Shown here one piece after another: positions 31,137 to 41,722 of a DNA stretch of 64,000 bases. The notes beneath the pieces are model-generated. The model had not been told where the DNA came from. It made no database searches and worked only from the letters and a program-made list of their open reading frames with translations. The position numbers and the translations under genes were made by a program. Position 1 is the first letter of the stretch, and every line of letters starts with the position of its first letter. This DNA comes from Episyrphus balteatus (lineage: Eukaryota; Arthropoda; Insecta; Diptera; Syrphidae). The stretch spans positions 40,624,576-40,688,575 of the forward strand of contig NC_079134.1 in the NCBI RefSeq assembly GCF_945859705.1, in the 5' to 3' direction.

Positions 31137-33387
31137 TGTGTTTTTTTGTTTATCTATATAGATTTTGTGCAAAAAAACGACATCGAGATTTTTGAAATCG
31201 AAACAATTTACGTGTTAAAAACAACAAAAACTTTATCTGTATAGATTTTTGAAAAATCCAGATAATTATCCAGATTTTACTTTCTCTCGATAAAAACAGT
31301 AGTGCCAAGGTAGTTTAATTGTTGTGTTCATACAGAAATATCTGAAAATATTAACAAAAAAAAAAAAAGCGGAGAAAACGAGGTTTGAAAAAAACTCTCA
31401 TAGAAAAAAATAATCAAAAATTTGTTTGACATGGTTGCATTGAAATGTTAATATCTCGAGATATACGCAATGCACTTTTCAGATAAAAGTCTTAAATGGA
31501 TCCAATGCCGTCTTTACCATAAGGGCACACGGGGCCCGTGCCCAGGGCCCCCATTCTCAGGGGGGGCCCCGAAGGAACGAAAATTTCGCAAAACATTTTT
31601 GTCGGGCAGACCATTTACCAAAAAATTTTAGTTTTTATATGGCAACCAAATAAAGTTTTTTCTACACCTAAACGGAAAATGTATGCTTTCAACATGAAAA
31701 CAAATTATGTGGCGTTGTATGCGGACAAAAATTTAAATCCAAACGACCAAACACCAAACCCAAATTAAATTTTCCAAAAAATAAGACAATAATATTTTCA
31801 AAAAACAAGAAAAAAAAAAATTTTTTTTTCCACTGTAGGTAAGATTATTTATTTATAATTAATAAAAACAACGAATTATCTTTCATTATCTTTTTCCTTA
31901 AATAATAATTTCGTTTGAAGTTTGCAAAACTGTCAAATTTGTAGTGCGTGTTAAAATCAGTGTAAAAATATGTGTCGTATTAAAAGACGAAAAAAGAATC
32001 AATTCGTCGGCAAAAAACATCAATACTTTTCCGTTGAAAAACGTTTAAGAAAAAACTATTGCTGGCTCATCGATGGTACATCAATGTTTTGGTTCAATGG
32101 AAAACGCCATGGTACAATAGTTGGCACCCCCAAACATTTTTTTAATTTGAATTGCAAATTGCTCTCGTATTTAAAGATTGACACATAAAATTCATTAAAT
32201 AACTTTTAAAAAATTGTTTTTCAAAAAAAATATTTTTTTCTTAATCCAAAAATAAATTTTTTTTAAGTTTTCTTAATTTTAATATTAGTATAAACCTTTT
32301 TATGTCAAAATTTTTATTAAAATCGGTTGTGTCGTTTACATTAAGAAATCAGTTCTATGACAAGTGGGTACCGTTTATTACGGTCCAAAAAAATATTTTT
32401 CTTATTTCAAAAGTGCGGCCCTATTTGCAGCATTACACGGTTTTTTTTTTTCAAAGCAAAATCGTTATCCTTTTTTAAGAAAATTGCAATATCTCGAAAA
32501 CTTTTAAGAAAATTGCAATATCTTGAAAACTTTAGGTATATTGGAGATATCCGTTAAAAAGGAGACATTAAAATAAAATAACGGCTCCGCTCTTGGAAAT
32601 CACGTACAAATCGTCTGTACCGAGTTTTTAGCAAATCTATCAATCCATTTGAGCTCTTTTTTCAATTCATTGTATAATTATTGGCAGTATAAAATGTCAA
32701 TATTGGCAGTGGCAACGTTTGATGTCTCAATGCACGTATTATTGGCACCCCCTGCCAATAATAAAGACACTAGGTACTTTATATGGAACGATATATTGGC
32801 AGCCCTTTTTAATCAACCATTGCCGTTTAGCCAACCGTTGTACTTACTTTACTTTCCAAAAGGGCCCCAAATTCTTGTGTGCCCAAGGGCCCCAAGATAG
32901 TTAAAGACGGCCCTGAATGGATCCTGATAAGATTGTTGAACAGATATGTATATAAAATTACCAAAGTTTTTTCGAAAAATTAGAAATAAAAATAAAAAAG
33001 TTTTCACATTTGATTTTTAAAAAATCGAAAAAAAATTCAATATGGCTACCTTCAAACGCTTATAACACAAGAACGACGCAACTAATGTTAATGGTCATGG
33101 TCTTAAAATGTAGCTAAGAATATACAGATAATTTTTGGTTTTTTGTGAAAAAACAATTTTTTTGAATCCAACATGGATGCCATGGCCATATGAAAATTTT
33201 TGTTTGCATCCAACATGGATGTAATGGCCTTCCCACTTCGGAGTTAAAATAAAAAAAAACAAAAGCAACATTTTTGACAGACAGCTGCCAAAGTATATGT
33301 ACAGTGGTGCCAAATGTTTGCATGGATTTCAAAAATCTCGATGTCGTTTTTTTGCACAAAATCTATATAGATAAACAAAAAAACACA
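31137..33387. mobile_element. 2.25-kb element with perfect 63-bp terminal inverted repeats
   Basis: 31137-31199 and 33325-33387 are exact reverse complements over 63 bp, starting TGTGTTTTTTTGTTTATC and ending inward at TTTTTGAAATC. No clear target duplication is visible. The interior has no transposase; about 1.4 kb of it is a separate hAT-type insertion (31503-32915). Outside that, a TCCAACATGGATG motif is repeated at about 33168 and 33208. The superfamily is not determinable from termini alone. Confidence 0.75.
31503..32915. mobile_element. hAT-type element, 1413 bp, nested
   Basis: The left end CAATGCCGTCTTTA and the right end in reverse CAGGGCCGTCTTTA match at 12 of 14 positions. AATGGATC flanks both ends (31495-31502, 32916-32923), an 8-bp target duplication. 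Subterminal GGGCCC/GGGGCCC and GGGCACAC motifs are GC-rich against an AT-rich interior. Frames inside (31538-31768, 31970-32188, 32649-32904) show no dimerisation domain or other transposase motif. Part of the interior (about 32240-32440) resembles the repeat family at 47265-48215. Confidence 0.8.
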
Positions 33388-33408
33388 GCTAGTGTGTACG
33401 AAGTGTAA

Positions 33409-34207
33409 TAGCCTTTTCACACCAAGCCAAAAACGCGGTTTTTGCGAAAAAACCCAAAAACCTATATCAAAAACACAAGTTTTTCCATACATTTTCCATA
33501 AACCACAAGTTTTCGTAAAACACAAGTTTTTGATTAAACTCGCCAAAAACCTGAAAATGAAAACATTCAACTCCAAACGAAATAACCAAACAAACCTTTT
33601 GAAGAATTCAGCACAAATTCAGCAGACAAAAAAAAAATGAGAGCAGACAAAAAAAAAAAAGAACTGACAGAATCAGCTGTTTTACAAATGCAGTTTGTTG
33701 ATTTTTGCAACTGGTAAGAAACATTTTTGTATTCATTAACAAAATATTCTGTATAATTAATCAAATTTCTTTTCATTAATTGTAGAAAATGGCAGAGCAG
33801 AAAAAAAAACAAAAAAAAAGATGTCCAAACGATCTTCTTCATCAAAAATCTCTTCTCAACTTTACTAATTAAGCTATCTGGATGCTACTTCGAAGTCGTT
33901 TTTTTTCCTTGTATTTGGTGTCTCAAAGAGGAAGAAACTTTGCAAAACTTTTATATATTCCTCTGTTTTATGTTAATGAATTAAAATTATTTATTTAAAT
34001 TGTCAGAGTTCCTTTTATTTGATTAATTTTGTGAGCTCAAGCTGATTTAAGCAATAAAAATTAAATCCCATCGAAAACTTGACATTTGGATGTCAAAATA
34101 TTTTAAACGTCAAACAAAAACCTGTAAACTTGTGGTGTGAACGCTTTTCAGGTTTTTGAAAACTTTTTGCCATAAACCGCGTTTTTGGGTTTGGTGTGAA
34201 AAGGCTA
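33409..34207. mobile_element. Harbinger-type MITE, 799 bp
   Basis: TAGCCTTTTCACACCAAGCC at the left mirrors TAGCCTTTTCACACCAAACC (right end reversed), both followed by AAAAACGCGGTTT. TAA flanks each end (33406-33408, 34208-34210), suiting the 3-bp TWA duplication of PIF/Harbinger. TAGTGTGTACGAAGTGTAA stands directly left of the element and again 19 bp beyond its right end (34229-34247), so it landed in a pre-existing short tandem repeat. Confidence 0.75.
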
Positions 34208-34247
34208 TAAAGAGAAACATTAACACTATAGTGTGTACGAAGTGTAA

Positions 34248-34940
34248 GAAAAAAAAATATTTCAATTCGCTTTGTTCTCGATTTCAAAATCAAACAAACC
34301 TCTCTTAACTGTCAAAACCAAAACAAACGAACACATCTACTAAATTCGCCCTACAAATTGACGCAAATCGTTTATTTATCTCTTTTCCTCTTACAACTTT
34401 TCCTATAGTTTCTCTCTATTTAAAACTTTTTCAACATGTCATTTGGAAAAAAATTCCCTGCAGTACCTAGAAAAAAAATGTCCATTCATTTCACTTCGAT
34501 TTCGCCCTAGCCCCAGGAGGACGCGTTTCGCGGACTATAAAATATTTTTAATTGCTCAAGAAGATTTTGTCAGGGGGGATTTTTATTCTAATTAGTTTTT
34601 ATTCAGAAAATAATAATAAATTTTCTTTTAAACAAAGAAAAAATACAACACAAATTAATTGTTTTGTTATCATCAATTTTTAAATTATTCTCTGGTGCAA
34701 TTAAGTGTGTTCAACATCTTTCTGAGACTACACTTTTTTTTAATTTTTAACCCCTTTTTTCAACCACGCTGAAAATCAACACACACAAAAAAATATCTAG
34801 TATCTGCGAATTTCGTTTGTTCCTCCACCAAATTTATTTATAATATAATAAATTTTATAAAAATTTAACAAATTTTATTAAACGGGGGCAAAATTGCTAC
34901 GCAACAACAAAATAGATTCAACCGCAAACGTCGGCTATAC
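34248..34940 (+). promoter_or_regulatory. Probable promoter and 5' untranslated region of the following exon
   Basis: A TATA-like CTATAAAATA at about 34535-34544 follows a short GC-rich patch (CCCCAGGAGGACGCGTTTCG). The roughly 370 bp from there to the ATG at 34941 have no upstream ATG in frame after the last stop (about 34880). The position agrees with a transcription start near 34565. Inference from motif and position only. Confidence 0.35.
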
Positions 34941-35044
34941 ATGGAAGACGTTATCGTGATTAGTGACACCGAGTTAGAGCAGGAATCATCAGACATGGAT
35001 ATTGAAGCCGATCAAGATATAATTGTTCCAAAGGATACAGAAAC
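34941..35044 (+). CDS. First coding exon of an unidentified host gene, acidic N-terminus
   Basis: ATG at 34941 opens 34 codons reading MEDVIVISDTELEQESSDMD and IEADQDIIVPKDTE, followed by two bases and a strong donor (AAAC, then GTAAGT). It is very acidic, with many Asp and Glu residues; VIVISDTE looks like a SUMO-interacting motif (hydrophobic core then acidic residues), as in many chromatin or nuclear proteins. Unlike its surroundings it is GC-balanced with no stop in frame. The frame is open upstream to about 34880 without another ATG. No downstream exon is identified in the window: the next 29 kb is repeat-filled, so a long first intron is likely. I cannot name the gene. Confidence 0.6.
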
Positions 35045-35961
35045 GTAAGTTCTAGAATAAAATAATTTGAAACAATTGTAAAAACCATGCAAAACAAAAA
35101 TGTAAAAAACCTTCCAAATTGATTGTGTTCTTTGTTTCATTTCTCTTGTCTTCTGGGAATGGAAGTTTTATGTAACCTCAACTTTTTTTTGTGTGTTTTT
35201 CTTTCTGTCATGCGATGTAGATTCGATGTTCTTTTTTTTCTATTTTTTTTTGTTAATTAATTTGTTGTATTTTTTCATTTGGTTGTTGTGTGGTTTGTAA
35301 CCAACCAAACCGCAGTTTGGAAAAACTGGTTTAAAGTTATACATATTTCCAATTTGTTGCGTCTGTTGTCGTCGTCGTTCCCTGTTGTCTGTCTTGTCTA
35401 CATGTTTTTTTAAAATTCATACGACTTCTCCTCGTGGCTCTGGGCAAGACTTGGCCCAAAAGCAGCCAGCAGCAGCCTTTTTTCTGCTTCTACGCCAATT
35501 TATTGATTTTTTTGTTTGCCTCGTATTTCTGCAACCTTGCAACGAAGCAAGTAATCAACTAAAACCAACCAACCAGAGCTTTAGAGGAGAGCACATGTAA
35601 TTGGAAGATTTTTTTAATGTTTTTCTTTTGTTTTGTATTTTTCCATGCTGTTGTTGTCGTCCTCAGTCTACTCAACTATTCTGACAGTTTTTCTACTTTT
35701 GTAAACAAGTTCTAAATTGAAAGTATTTAAAATGGCTTGCCATTGAATTGGAGAGATGCGGGCTTTGGTAGAACTTTGAGTACTTAGTGAAATTACTTGC
35801 CTTGCTTGGCAAATTGTAATTACGCAATAAGTAGCTTTTGTTGGTACATACTTTAGGAAAGTGTAGGTACATTATTCGTTTTCCATTCGATTGATTGTTT
35901 TTCTTCTTTTTTCGTGTCGTTTCGATTTATTTGTTATCTTGTTTTCTACTTTAACACGAAG
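35045..35961 (+). other. Probable intron 1 of the gene starting at 34941
   Basis: Starts at the GTAAGT donor. Contains poly-T tracts, a TTGTTGCGTCTGTTGTCGTCGTCG tract (35357-35380) and AGCAGCCAGCAGCAGCC (about 35461). The frame at 35385-35600 has no motif and no splice support. Confidence 0.4.
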
Positions 35962-36103
35962 TACAGTGTGTCACAGCTAAATTGATCCAGCGAATCTAAA
36001 AACATTCAACAAATCCATGTAAAGCCAAACTCGAAAAAGATATCGTCGATCAAGGGGCACGGCAGTGCCCAGCCAAGTTCTCTAGCAACTTTGGCACTAC
36101 ACC

Positions 36104-37325
36104 TAGGGTTGCCATGCATCCGGTTTTTCCCGGACATGTACTCTTTTTTGGCTGTGTGAGGGACGTCCGGGATAGTTTCTAAAAATTGTCCGGGATTGTA
36201 CTCTTTTCAATCCTTTAAGTATCTCACTACTTGTATCTCACTACTTAATTCATTCCACATTCAAAAAACCGAATCGAGTTAATTAAAAGCGAGGTGTTTT
36301 TATTTTGGGTAATTATCTGCTCAATTCTTTTTTATATTCTGTTCCAAATTAATCAAAACTCAAACATTAGCGTATGAGCTACTGCTTAGTGAATTCTCTA
36401 TTTAAAAGTACAGTATTTCTGGGGGTCTTCCGATTTTGGTATGTAACTTTAAGCTTAGAGCTACTAAATTAACACTGAAAGAAAACGATTGTAATGGTTC
36501 TAATCTATAGAATATGTTAACCTTTTTTTTGTGAGAAGATTTACTTTTCCAGTTTTATTAGTAATTTAATAAACCCTTATTGTAAGACACAAGGCCCAAA
36601 TTTTTTAACGATTAACGAAAATCTAAAGACACTTTAGTAAGTTGCTAAGTCAAAAAAACCATTTCTTAACTTAGTAACTTACTAAAAAGACTATTAGCAT
36701 TTCACTTACGGCCATATTATTCACCAGTTTAAAAAATACATCTGGATGTAAGATTGTCAAATGTCAAAAATAAATCCAAATCCAAAATAGTTATCCCGAT
36801 TTTAACTATGAAAATAGTTAAAAAAATAGTTAAATGACTATTTTTTTCTCTGTGTGATAGTGATATCATAGATTTGGATTTATTTTTGACTTTTCAATTT
36901 CTTTGCATCCAGATGTATTTTTTAAACTAGTGAATAATATGGCCGTTAATCGTTTAAAATTTTGTGCAATTGGTTTTTAATGGAAATTTTAAAATTTTTT
37001 TTTTAACTGGAATTGCATTGCAACTTTTGTAATATTAGCGCAAATGTTTACTATAGTAAACTATACCAGGAATGCCAAACTTTGTCTCAAGGTTTTTTTA
37101 TTTTATTTCTTTTTTTTTTGAGAAAAAATAAGAAAAAAAATGCTCAAGGGTTTAAAATGTGATTTTTACTTCAATCTTAATAAGATTGTTCCGTTTTTTT
37201 AGTATAATTATGCATTCCTTTTGTCCTAGTTTTGTACTCTTTTTTTTTTGTCCTTATATGTCCGGGAAAGTCCGGGATTTTGCATCTCGATTACTAGTTT
37301 CGTCTAAATATATCTGGCAACCCTA
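36104..37325. mobile_element. hAT-type element, 1222 bp, nested in the Tc1
   Basis: TAGGGTTGCCA begins the left end and TGGCAACCCTA finishes the right. ACTACACC flanks both (36096-36103, 37326-37333), a perfect 8-bp target duplication. Near each end GTCCGGGA words recur (36135, 36165, 36188; 37259, 37270). It contains a Harbinger-type MITE at 36709-36945. No transposase. Confidence 0.85.
36709..36945. mobile_element. Harbinger-type palindromic MITE, 237 bp, nested in the hAT
   Basis: CGGCCATATTATTCACCAGT and its mirror CGGCCATATTATTCACTAGT, each followed by TTAAAAAATACATCTGGATG. TTA flanks each end (36706-36708, 36946-36948). It is almost wholly palindromic, with arms of about 85 bp. Confidence 0.8.
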
Positions 37326-37339
37326 ACTACACCCTTATT

Positions 37340-38230
37340 TACAGGAAACAACTCAGGCCATTTTCGACCCCCCTCTAACTTACACACCAAAGATGCTAGA
37401 ATTTTCAAACTCTACATTTGTTGAGCTGGTCAAAACTAAACACCTCACAAAATTTCAACCTCTTACGATGAGTAGTTTCTGAGATATAGGGCTTCAAAAA
37501 TCGCAAAAACCGTAACTGACTGACTGACTGACTGACTGATTCACTCACTCACTCACTAAAACATAATAAAACGATAACAATGCAAAAAATCCTATTTTTT
37601 TGATTTTTTTCAACAAAAACTTGCTGAATTGTTAAATAAATTGCATAAAATTGATTATTTGTTTTATGCTGGTAGTAAATAACGTTTGAGTCGAATAAAT
37701 TGCATTATAAACAAGAAAAATGACTTTAAACCGGGCAAAATGCTTAAAATTATTGAAAAAACTTCCGAAAAAATTTTGTTCAAAGTCGTACCGATAAATC
37801 GAAAAACTAATGATGCCAATCGATTTCTCAGGTCCGAAATAGGGGGAAACAGTCAACAGCGCACTTGTCAAAGATTTCGACTTGCAGAGTGATATTATAG
37901 AGCACTTCTGGTTATCGTAGAATCTTGAAATTTGGTAGAATGGTAAAGATGCTAGTTTATACAAAGGAAAAAATTTAAAATTTGACAATTTCAGACAGGG
38001 GGCGTGGCAACCGCCCATTTCCGCTGAATTTTCATAAAATATTATAGAGCACTTCTGATTATCGTAGAATCTTGATATTTGGTAGAATGGTAGAGCTGGT
38101 AATTTATACAAAGAAAAAAATTTTAAGTTTGAAAATTTCAGCCAGGGGGCTTGGCAACCGCCCATTTTCATTGAATTTTCATCAAATATAGAGATTTTCA
38201 ATTCTACAGCCATACCTTGCAAAAAGTAGT
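37340..38230 (+). repeat. Interspersed repeat with (CTGA)n(CTCA)n and a 147-bp duplication
   Basis: ACTGACTGACTGACTGACTG then CTCACTCACTCACT at about 37513-37557. Further on, ATTATAGAGCACTTCTG starts two tandem 147-bp units (37894 and 38041), each ending in GGCAACCGCCCATTT. Upstream, GAGTAGTTTCTGAGATATAGGGC, shown here in part as GATATAGGGCTTCAAAA, is typical of a dispersed repeat. The minus frame at 37632-38222 is a by-product of the duplication. Confidence 0.6.
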
Positions 38231-38233
38231 GAA

Positions 38234-38585
38234 ATCACAACAAAAACATTAGGTACTGTTAAAAAAAAGAGCCAAGTTCTCCTATGTTGAAATTATGCTG
38301 GCACAAAAAGTATTGAGATGTAAAAGTATACCAATTTCTAAAGTTCGGGTTCAAATTCGTATCAATAAAAATTTGATTGTTTACTTGGCAATTTTTGAAA
38401 TAACTTTAAAAATCGGTAATTAATAGAAAAATTATCAAGAGAACAATCAAAATTTTATTGGTACGAATTTGAACCCAAACTTTAGAACTTGGTACACTTT
38501 TACATCTCAATACTTTTTTTGCCAGCATAATTTCAACATAGGAGAACTTGGCTCTTTTTTTTAACAGTAATGTTTTTGTTGTGAT
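38234..38585. mobile_element. 352-bp palindromic element
   Basis: ATCACAACAAAAACATTA, then CTGTTAAAAAAAAGAGCCAA and GTTCTCCTATGTTGAAATTA, on the left is mirrored on the right (TAATTTCAACATAGGAGAAC…). Arms are about 150 bp. The left arm has four extra bases (GGTA) after ACATTA. An inner boundary CTGTTAAAA flanked by TA (38254-38255, 38568-38569) would give a TA duplication, but the mirror continues beyond it, so the true ends are uncertain. Confidence 0.6.
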
Positions 38586-38789
38586 ATTAAAATAACATGT
38601 TACAACTTAATGTGTCTTCTATAATTATGGTACTTTACAAGTGCATCCGATGCATTTAACCAAAGATATTACACTTTTTCTGAATTTACAACAAAATTCA
38701 ATGTTACAGCTTAATCGATCCACTTTAAAAAATAGGTAAAACAACTTCAAAGTTAACATTTATTAATCAAAAAATTAACAAATTAATAT

Positions 38790-39513
38790 CTTGTATGATA
38801 AACCTTGTTATCTATCATTGCTTTCAACCTTTTTGGCATTGATTCCACTAATTTTTGGGTGATTTCTGGGTTTATCTTATTACACTCATCCAGAATAACT
38901 TTTTTTGCATATTTTTGCTTCCATTGCTTGCATATTTCGTGCTTCCTTATGTTCCTGTCCAACTATGCCCACAGATTCTCAATCACTTTCATGTCAGGTG
39001 ATTGTGCTGGCGGTTGCATCAAATGGGGGCAGTTTCATATAAGCCAAGACTGCACAGTACCTGCTTTGTGCTTGGGATCGTTGGCTTGGTAATAACGAAA
39101 ATTAGTGCGTACGCCCAATTTCTCCGGGCTTTGGATCAAATTCTTTGTCAAAATGGTCAAGTTCTGAAGCACACGGCGTATTGTTTGGGCACTGCAAACT
39201 TACCCATTTCTTCAGCCACCTGAGAAGCTATCTTTGGAGCCGATAACATTGGGTTTTGCTGCACTTTTCGAATAATTGTGCGTTCATCTGCTGGAGTGAA
39301 TATTTTATTCGGCGCATCTCTCCCTTTGTCTTCCTGGCGGTTCTCATGTACAAATCTATTTATGATATGCTGCACTGTTGCAGGACTCATGTTGACAGCT
39401 TCAGCAATTTTCCGCCTTGAAAGTCCTTTTTGAAAAGGGTTGATGACGAGTTTTCGCTGCTCAATTGTTGTTCGCGGACCATTTGCAAGGGAATTATTTT
39501 CTAAAACTAACAA
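38790..39513 (-). pseudogene. Tc1-family transposase, internally deleted and frameshifted
   Basis: The first 118 codons (39513 to 39157) form the paired helix-turn-helix DNA-binding region: GLSRRKIAEAVNMSPATVQH is helix-turn-helix 1 and PNKIFTPADERTIIRKVQ begins the second. A frameshift near 39190 moves to QTIRRVLQNL. The middle of the DDE domain, with the first catalytic Asp, is deleted there: NLTILTKNLIQSPEKLG follows at once. Then come NDPKHKAGTVQSWL, usually DNDPKH with the second Asp (here Ala replaces the usual Asp in QANDPKH), and PDMKVIENLWA with the final acidic residue. The end is intact to about 38790. It cannot be active. Confidence 0.8.
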
Positions 39514-39818
39514 AAAATCTTATCCCGAAAATAAAAAGGATAATAATTTCAAAAGTGCCTATACCTTAAAAAGTTTTACCTTCTACCGTTAGCGCTTATG
39601 AAAGTAGCTAGATCAAATAAGCTGTAATATTTTTTTTTTTTTCTGTTTTTTAGCTAAATATACTTTAATTTTGTTTGTGTTTCCTTGGTAACATTGGAAA
39701 TTTCCAGATACTATAACTTATGATATATAGTTTAAACTGAGTGGATTTCTCACTTCGAAGACATTGAGCTTTAAATTTTCAAAATTGAACTGGATCATTT
39801 AAGCTGTTACCCACTGTA

Positions 39819-40727
39819 GGTATACCTAATTGCCTCTTGGGCAGCTGATTCTTCGTGTTTATTTAGTATCAAACGAATTCAATTTGTGCAACGCCCACTT
39901 ACAGGTGTTGTTTTGTTGGTTGTGTAGAACTAAGCACACTCTCAATGTTATCATTTGTATTTTTTCTATTTCTTTTTTTTGGTTTTTGTTTATTTTTGTT
40001 GTTTTTCTAAAAAATACTTTCTTTTAATGGAAACATATTGAATAAGTAATTTAAAACATCTTTGGCTTTTTTTCACTTTTAATAAAAAATTAAAAAAAAA
40101 AAATTTTTTTTTTCAGTAAACGCGATGACATGGTTACCTACCTACGTACGTCTGCGTCATATTTTTTCTTCATTACCTAAGTACTTACGTACCTATAGGT
40201 GCCAATTACTGACACATTGTTTGTATAGAAAGTAGAGCTTAGCAATTTATTTGTTCTTGTTTGACTTTGATCTCTAATGGGAACTTACTTAAAAGCTATA
40301 CAGTGTTGCATACTGCAGAATGCCTAGTACTTGAGAATCTGTAGGCAACAAAACTATGTAATAGGTATTCTAGTTAAAGGGTATAAAACTTCAAAGTCTG
40401 TTAACTAAAGGAGACCTTAATTACCTTGGTAAGCTATCTATAGTACCGATGGGTGATAAGTCACAAAAAGTCCTTGAACTTTGCACTTCATGCAAACACT
40501 TTGCACTAACCCTAGTAGATCAATATTTTAGAGGTGGAGTTTTCGGATCGTTGCTCTAAAAAAAAAGCAAAATTCTTTGTTGCATACCTGTCAGGCGCAA
40601 CAATATTTTTTAAAGACAGTGCAGAGTTCGCCATAGCATTTCCAAAATAAAAATATATACAAATTACATAGATTTAAACTCTTTTTTTTACTATTTAATA
40701 TTTAAAAAGAGTAAACTTTGTGTAATC
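39819..40727. other. AT-rich stretch without a recognisable gene
   Basis: Possibly still intronic for the gene starting at 34941. The frame at 39830-40027 is a hydrophobic T-rich by-product. Confidence 0.4.
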
Positions 40728-40730
40728 TTA

Positions 40731-41719
40731 GGCCCAATTTATTGACTCTCCATTAAATTTTAAAGCGTCATTAAAATAGGGAATTTTAAAATAAAAAAAC
40801 AAAATTCATTTATTCAGTCTCTTTTAAGCATTTTTTTGAAGTTTGACATCATTGACTAATTGAGCATTAAATTTTAAAGTCCTTTTAGATAAAAAGCCAA
40901 ATTCCTTTTAGGAAGGATTTTTAGAACAAATTGAGGTTTTAAACAGGATTTTTATTTATTCACTCTCCATTCGTTATTGTTTAATAATTATAATGAATTT
41001 ATTTGAAAAATGTCAAATTAGCTAAAGAATTATTATTAAAACAACTACAATGAATAGAGAAGAATTTTTCTGTAGGTACGTACATATACATACATAATGT
41101 ACATTGTATGTATTTATTCCATAAAAAAGTTTTGCATTTATAAAATTACTACAGCTCACCAAAAATTGTATCATTGTTATTTAGAGGGGAAAGACAACAC
41201 TTCTTTTTAGATTTTTAAAAGACACACAATCTAAAGAAATTAATGCATTTCTTACCTACTTCCCCGAGCTCAAAAGAGCACATATAGTACTAGATCTCTT
41301 GGATTTATCTTCTCCACTTAAAAAAAACACTACTAGTAAAACCAATCAGGGTTGAGATGTTGCATTTTATAATCATCTCAAAACATTTCAGACCACTTTT
41401 GTATATCGTGACTCTCGTCTGTGGGATTTCGTCTTGCGTTTTCGGCTACAAAATAATTAGGCGCCGTAGTTTTTATGTTTTTTTATATTGCTTATAATTA
41501 AAATTTTCAAATTCAATTTGACAAAATCGTAGTTTTTGACAGTTTGAATAAAAAAAAAAATAAAAATTCCCAAGGATATTTTTAAAAGAGTTTTAAATTT
41601 AAAGTTTCCATTAAAAGTAAAGGCTTTAACTAAAGAAGAGTGAATTAAATAAATTTTTAATGATGTATACTTTAAAACGATACATTTCAAAATTTAATGG
41701 AAGCTCAATAAATTGGCCC
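40731..41719. mobile_element. Harbinger-type element, 989 bp
   Basis: GGCCCAATTTATTGA (left) and GGGCCAATTTATTGA (right, reversed) differ at one position; TTA flanks each end (40728-40730, 41720-41722). CTCCATTAAATTTTAAA follows at the left and CTTCCATTAAATTTTGAAA at the right. The TTATT[GC]A[CG]TCTCCATT word recurs inside (about 40972). No coding capacity; the minus frame at 41457-41690 is Phe/Ile/Lys-rich by composition. Confidence 0.7.
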
Positions 41720-41722
41720 TTA

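Larger units (their letters stand above)
35964..39816 (-). mobile_element. Tc1-type transposon with internal insertions
   Basis: The left end CAGTGTGTCACAGCTAAATT and the right end reversed CAGTGGGTAACAGCTTAAAT, both followed by GATCCAG, are inverted repeats with TA outside each (35962-35963, 39817-39818). The decayed transposase is on the minus strand at 38790-39513. A hAT-type element (36104-37325), a repeat-rich stretch (37340-38230) and a palindrome (38234-38585) occupy the space between the left end and the transposase. Without them the Tc1 would be of ordinary size (1-1.5 kb). Confidence 0.75.

Noticed and set aside
33095..33845. Several overlapping minus-strand frames rich in Phe and Lys
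   Set aside because: They cross the 63-bp terminal repeat and the Harbinger MITE; no motif in any.
37632..38222. 196-codon minus-strand frame as a gene
   Set aside because: It spans the 147-bp tandem duplication of a dispersed repeat and has a low-complexity remainder.
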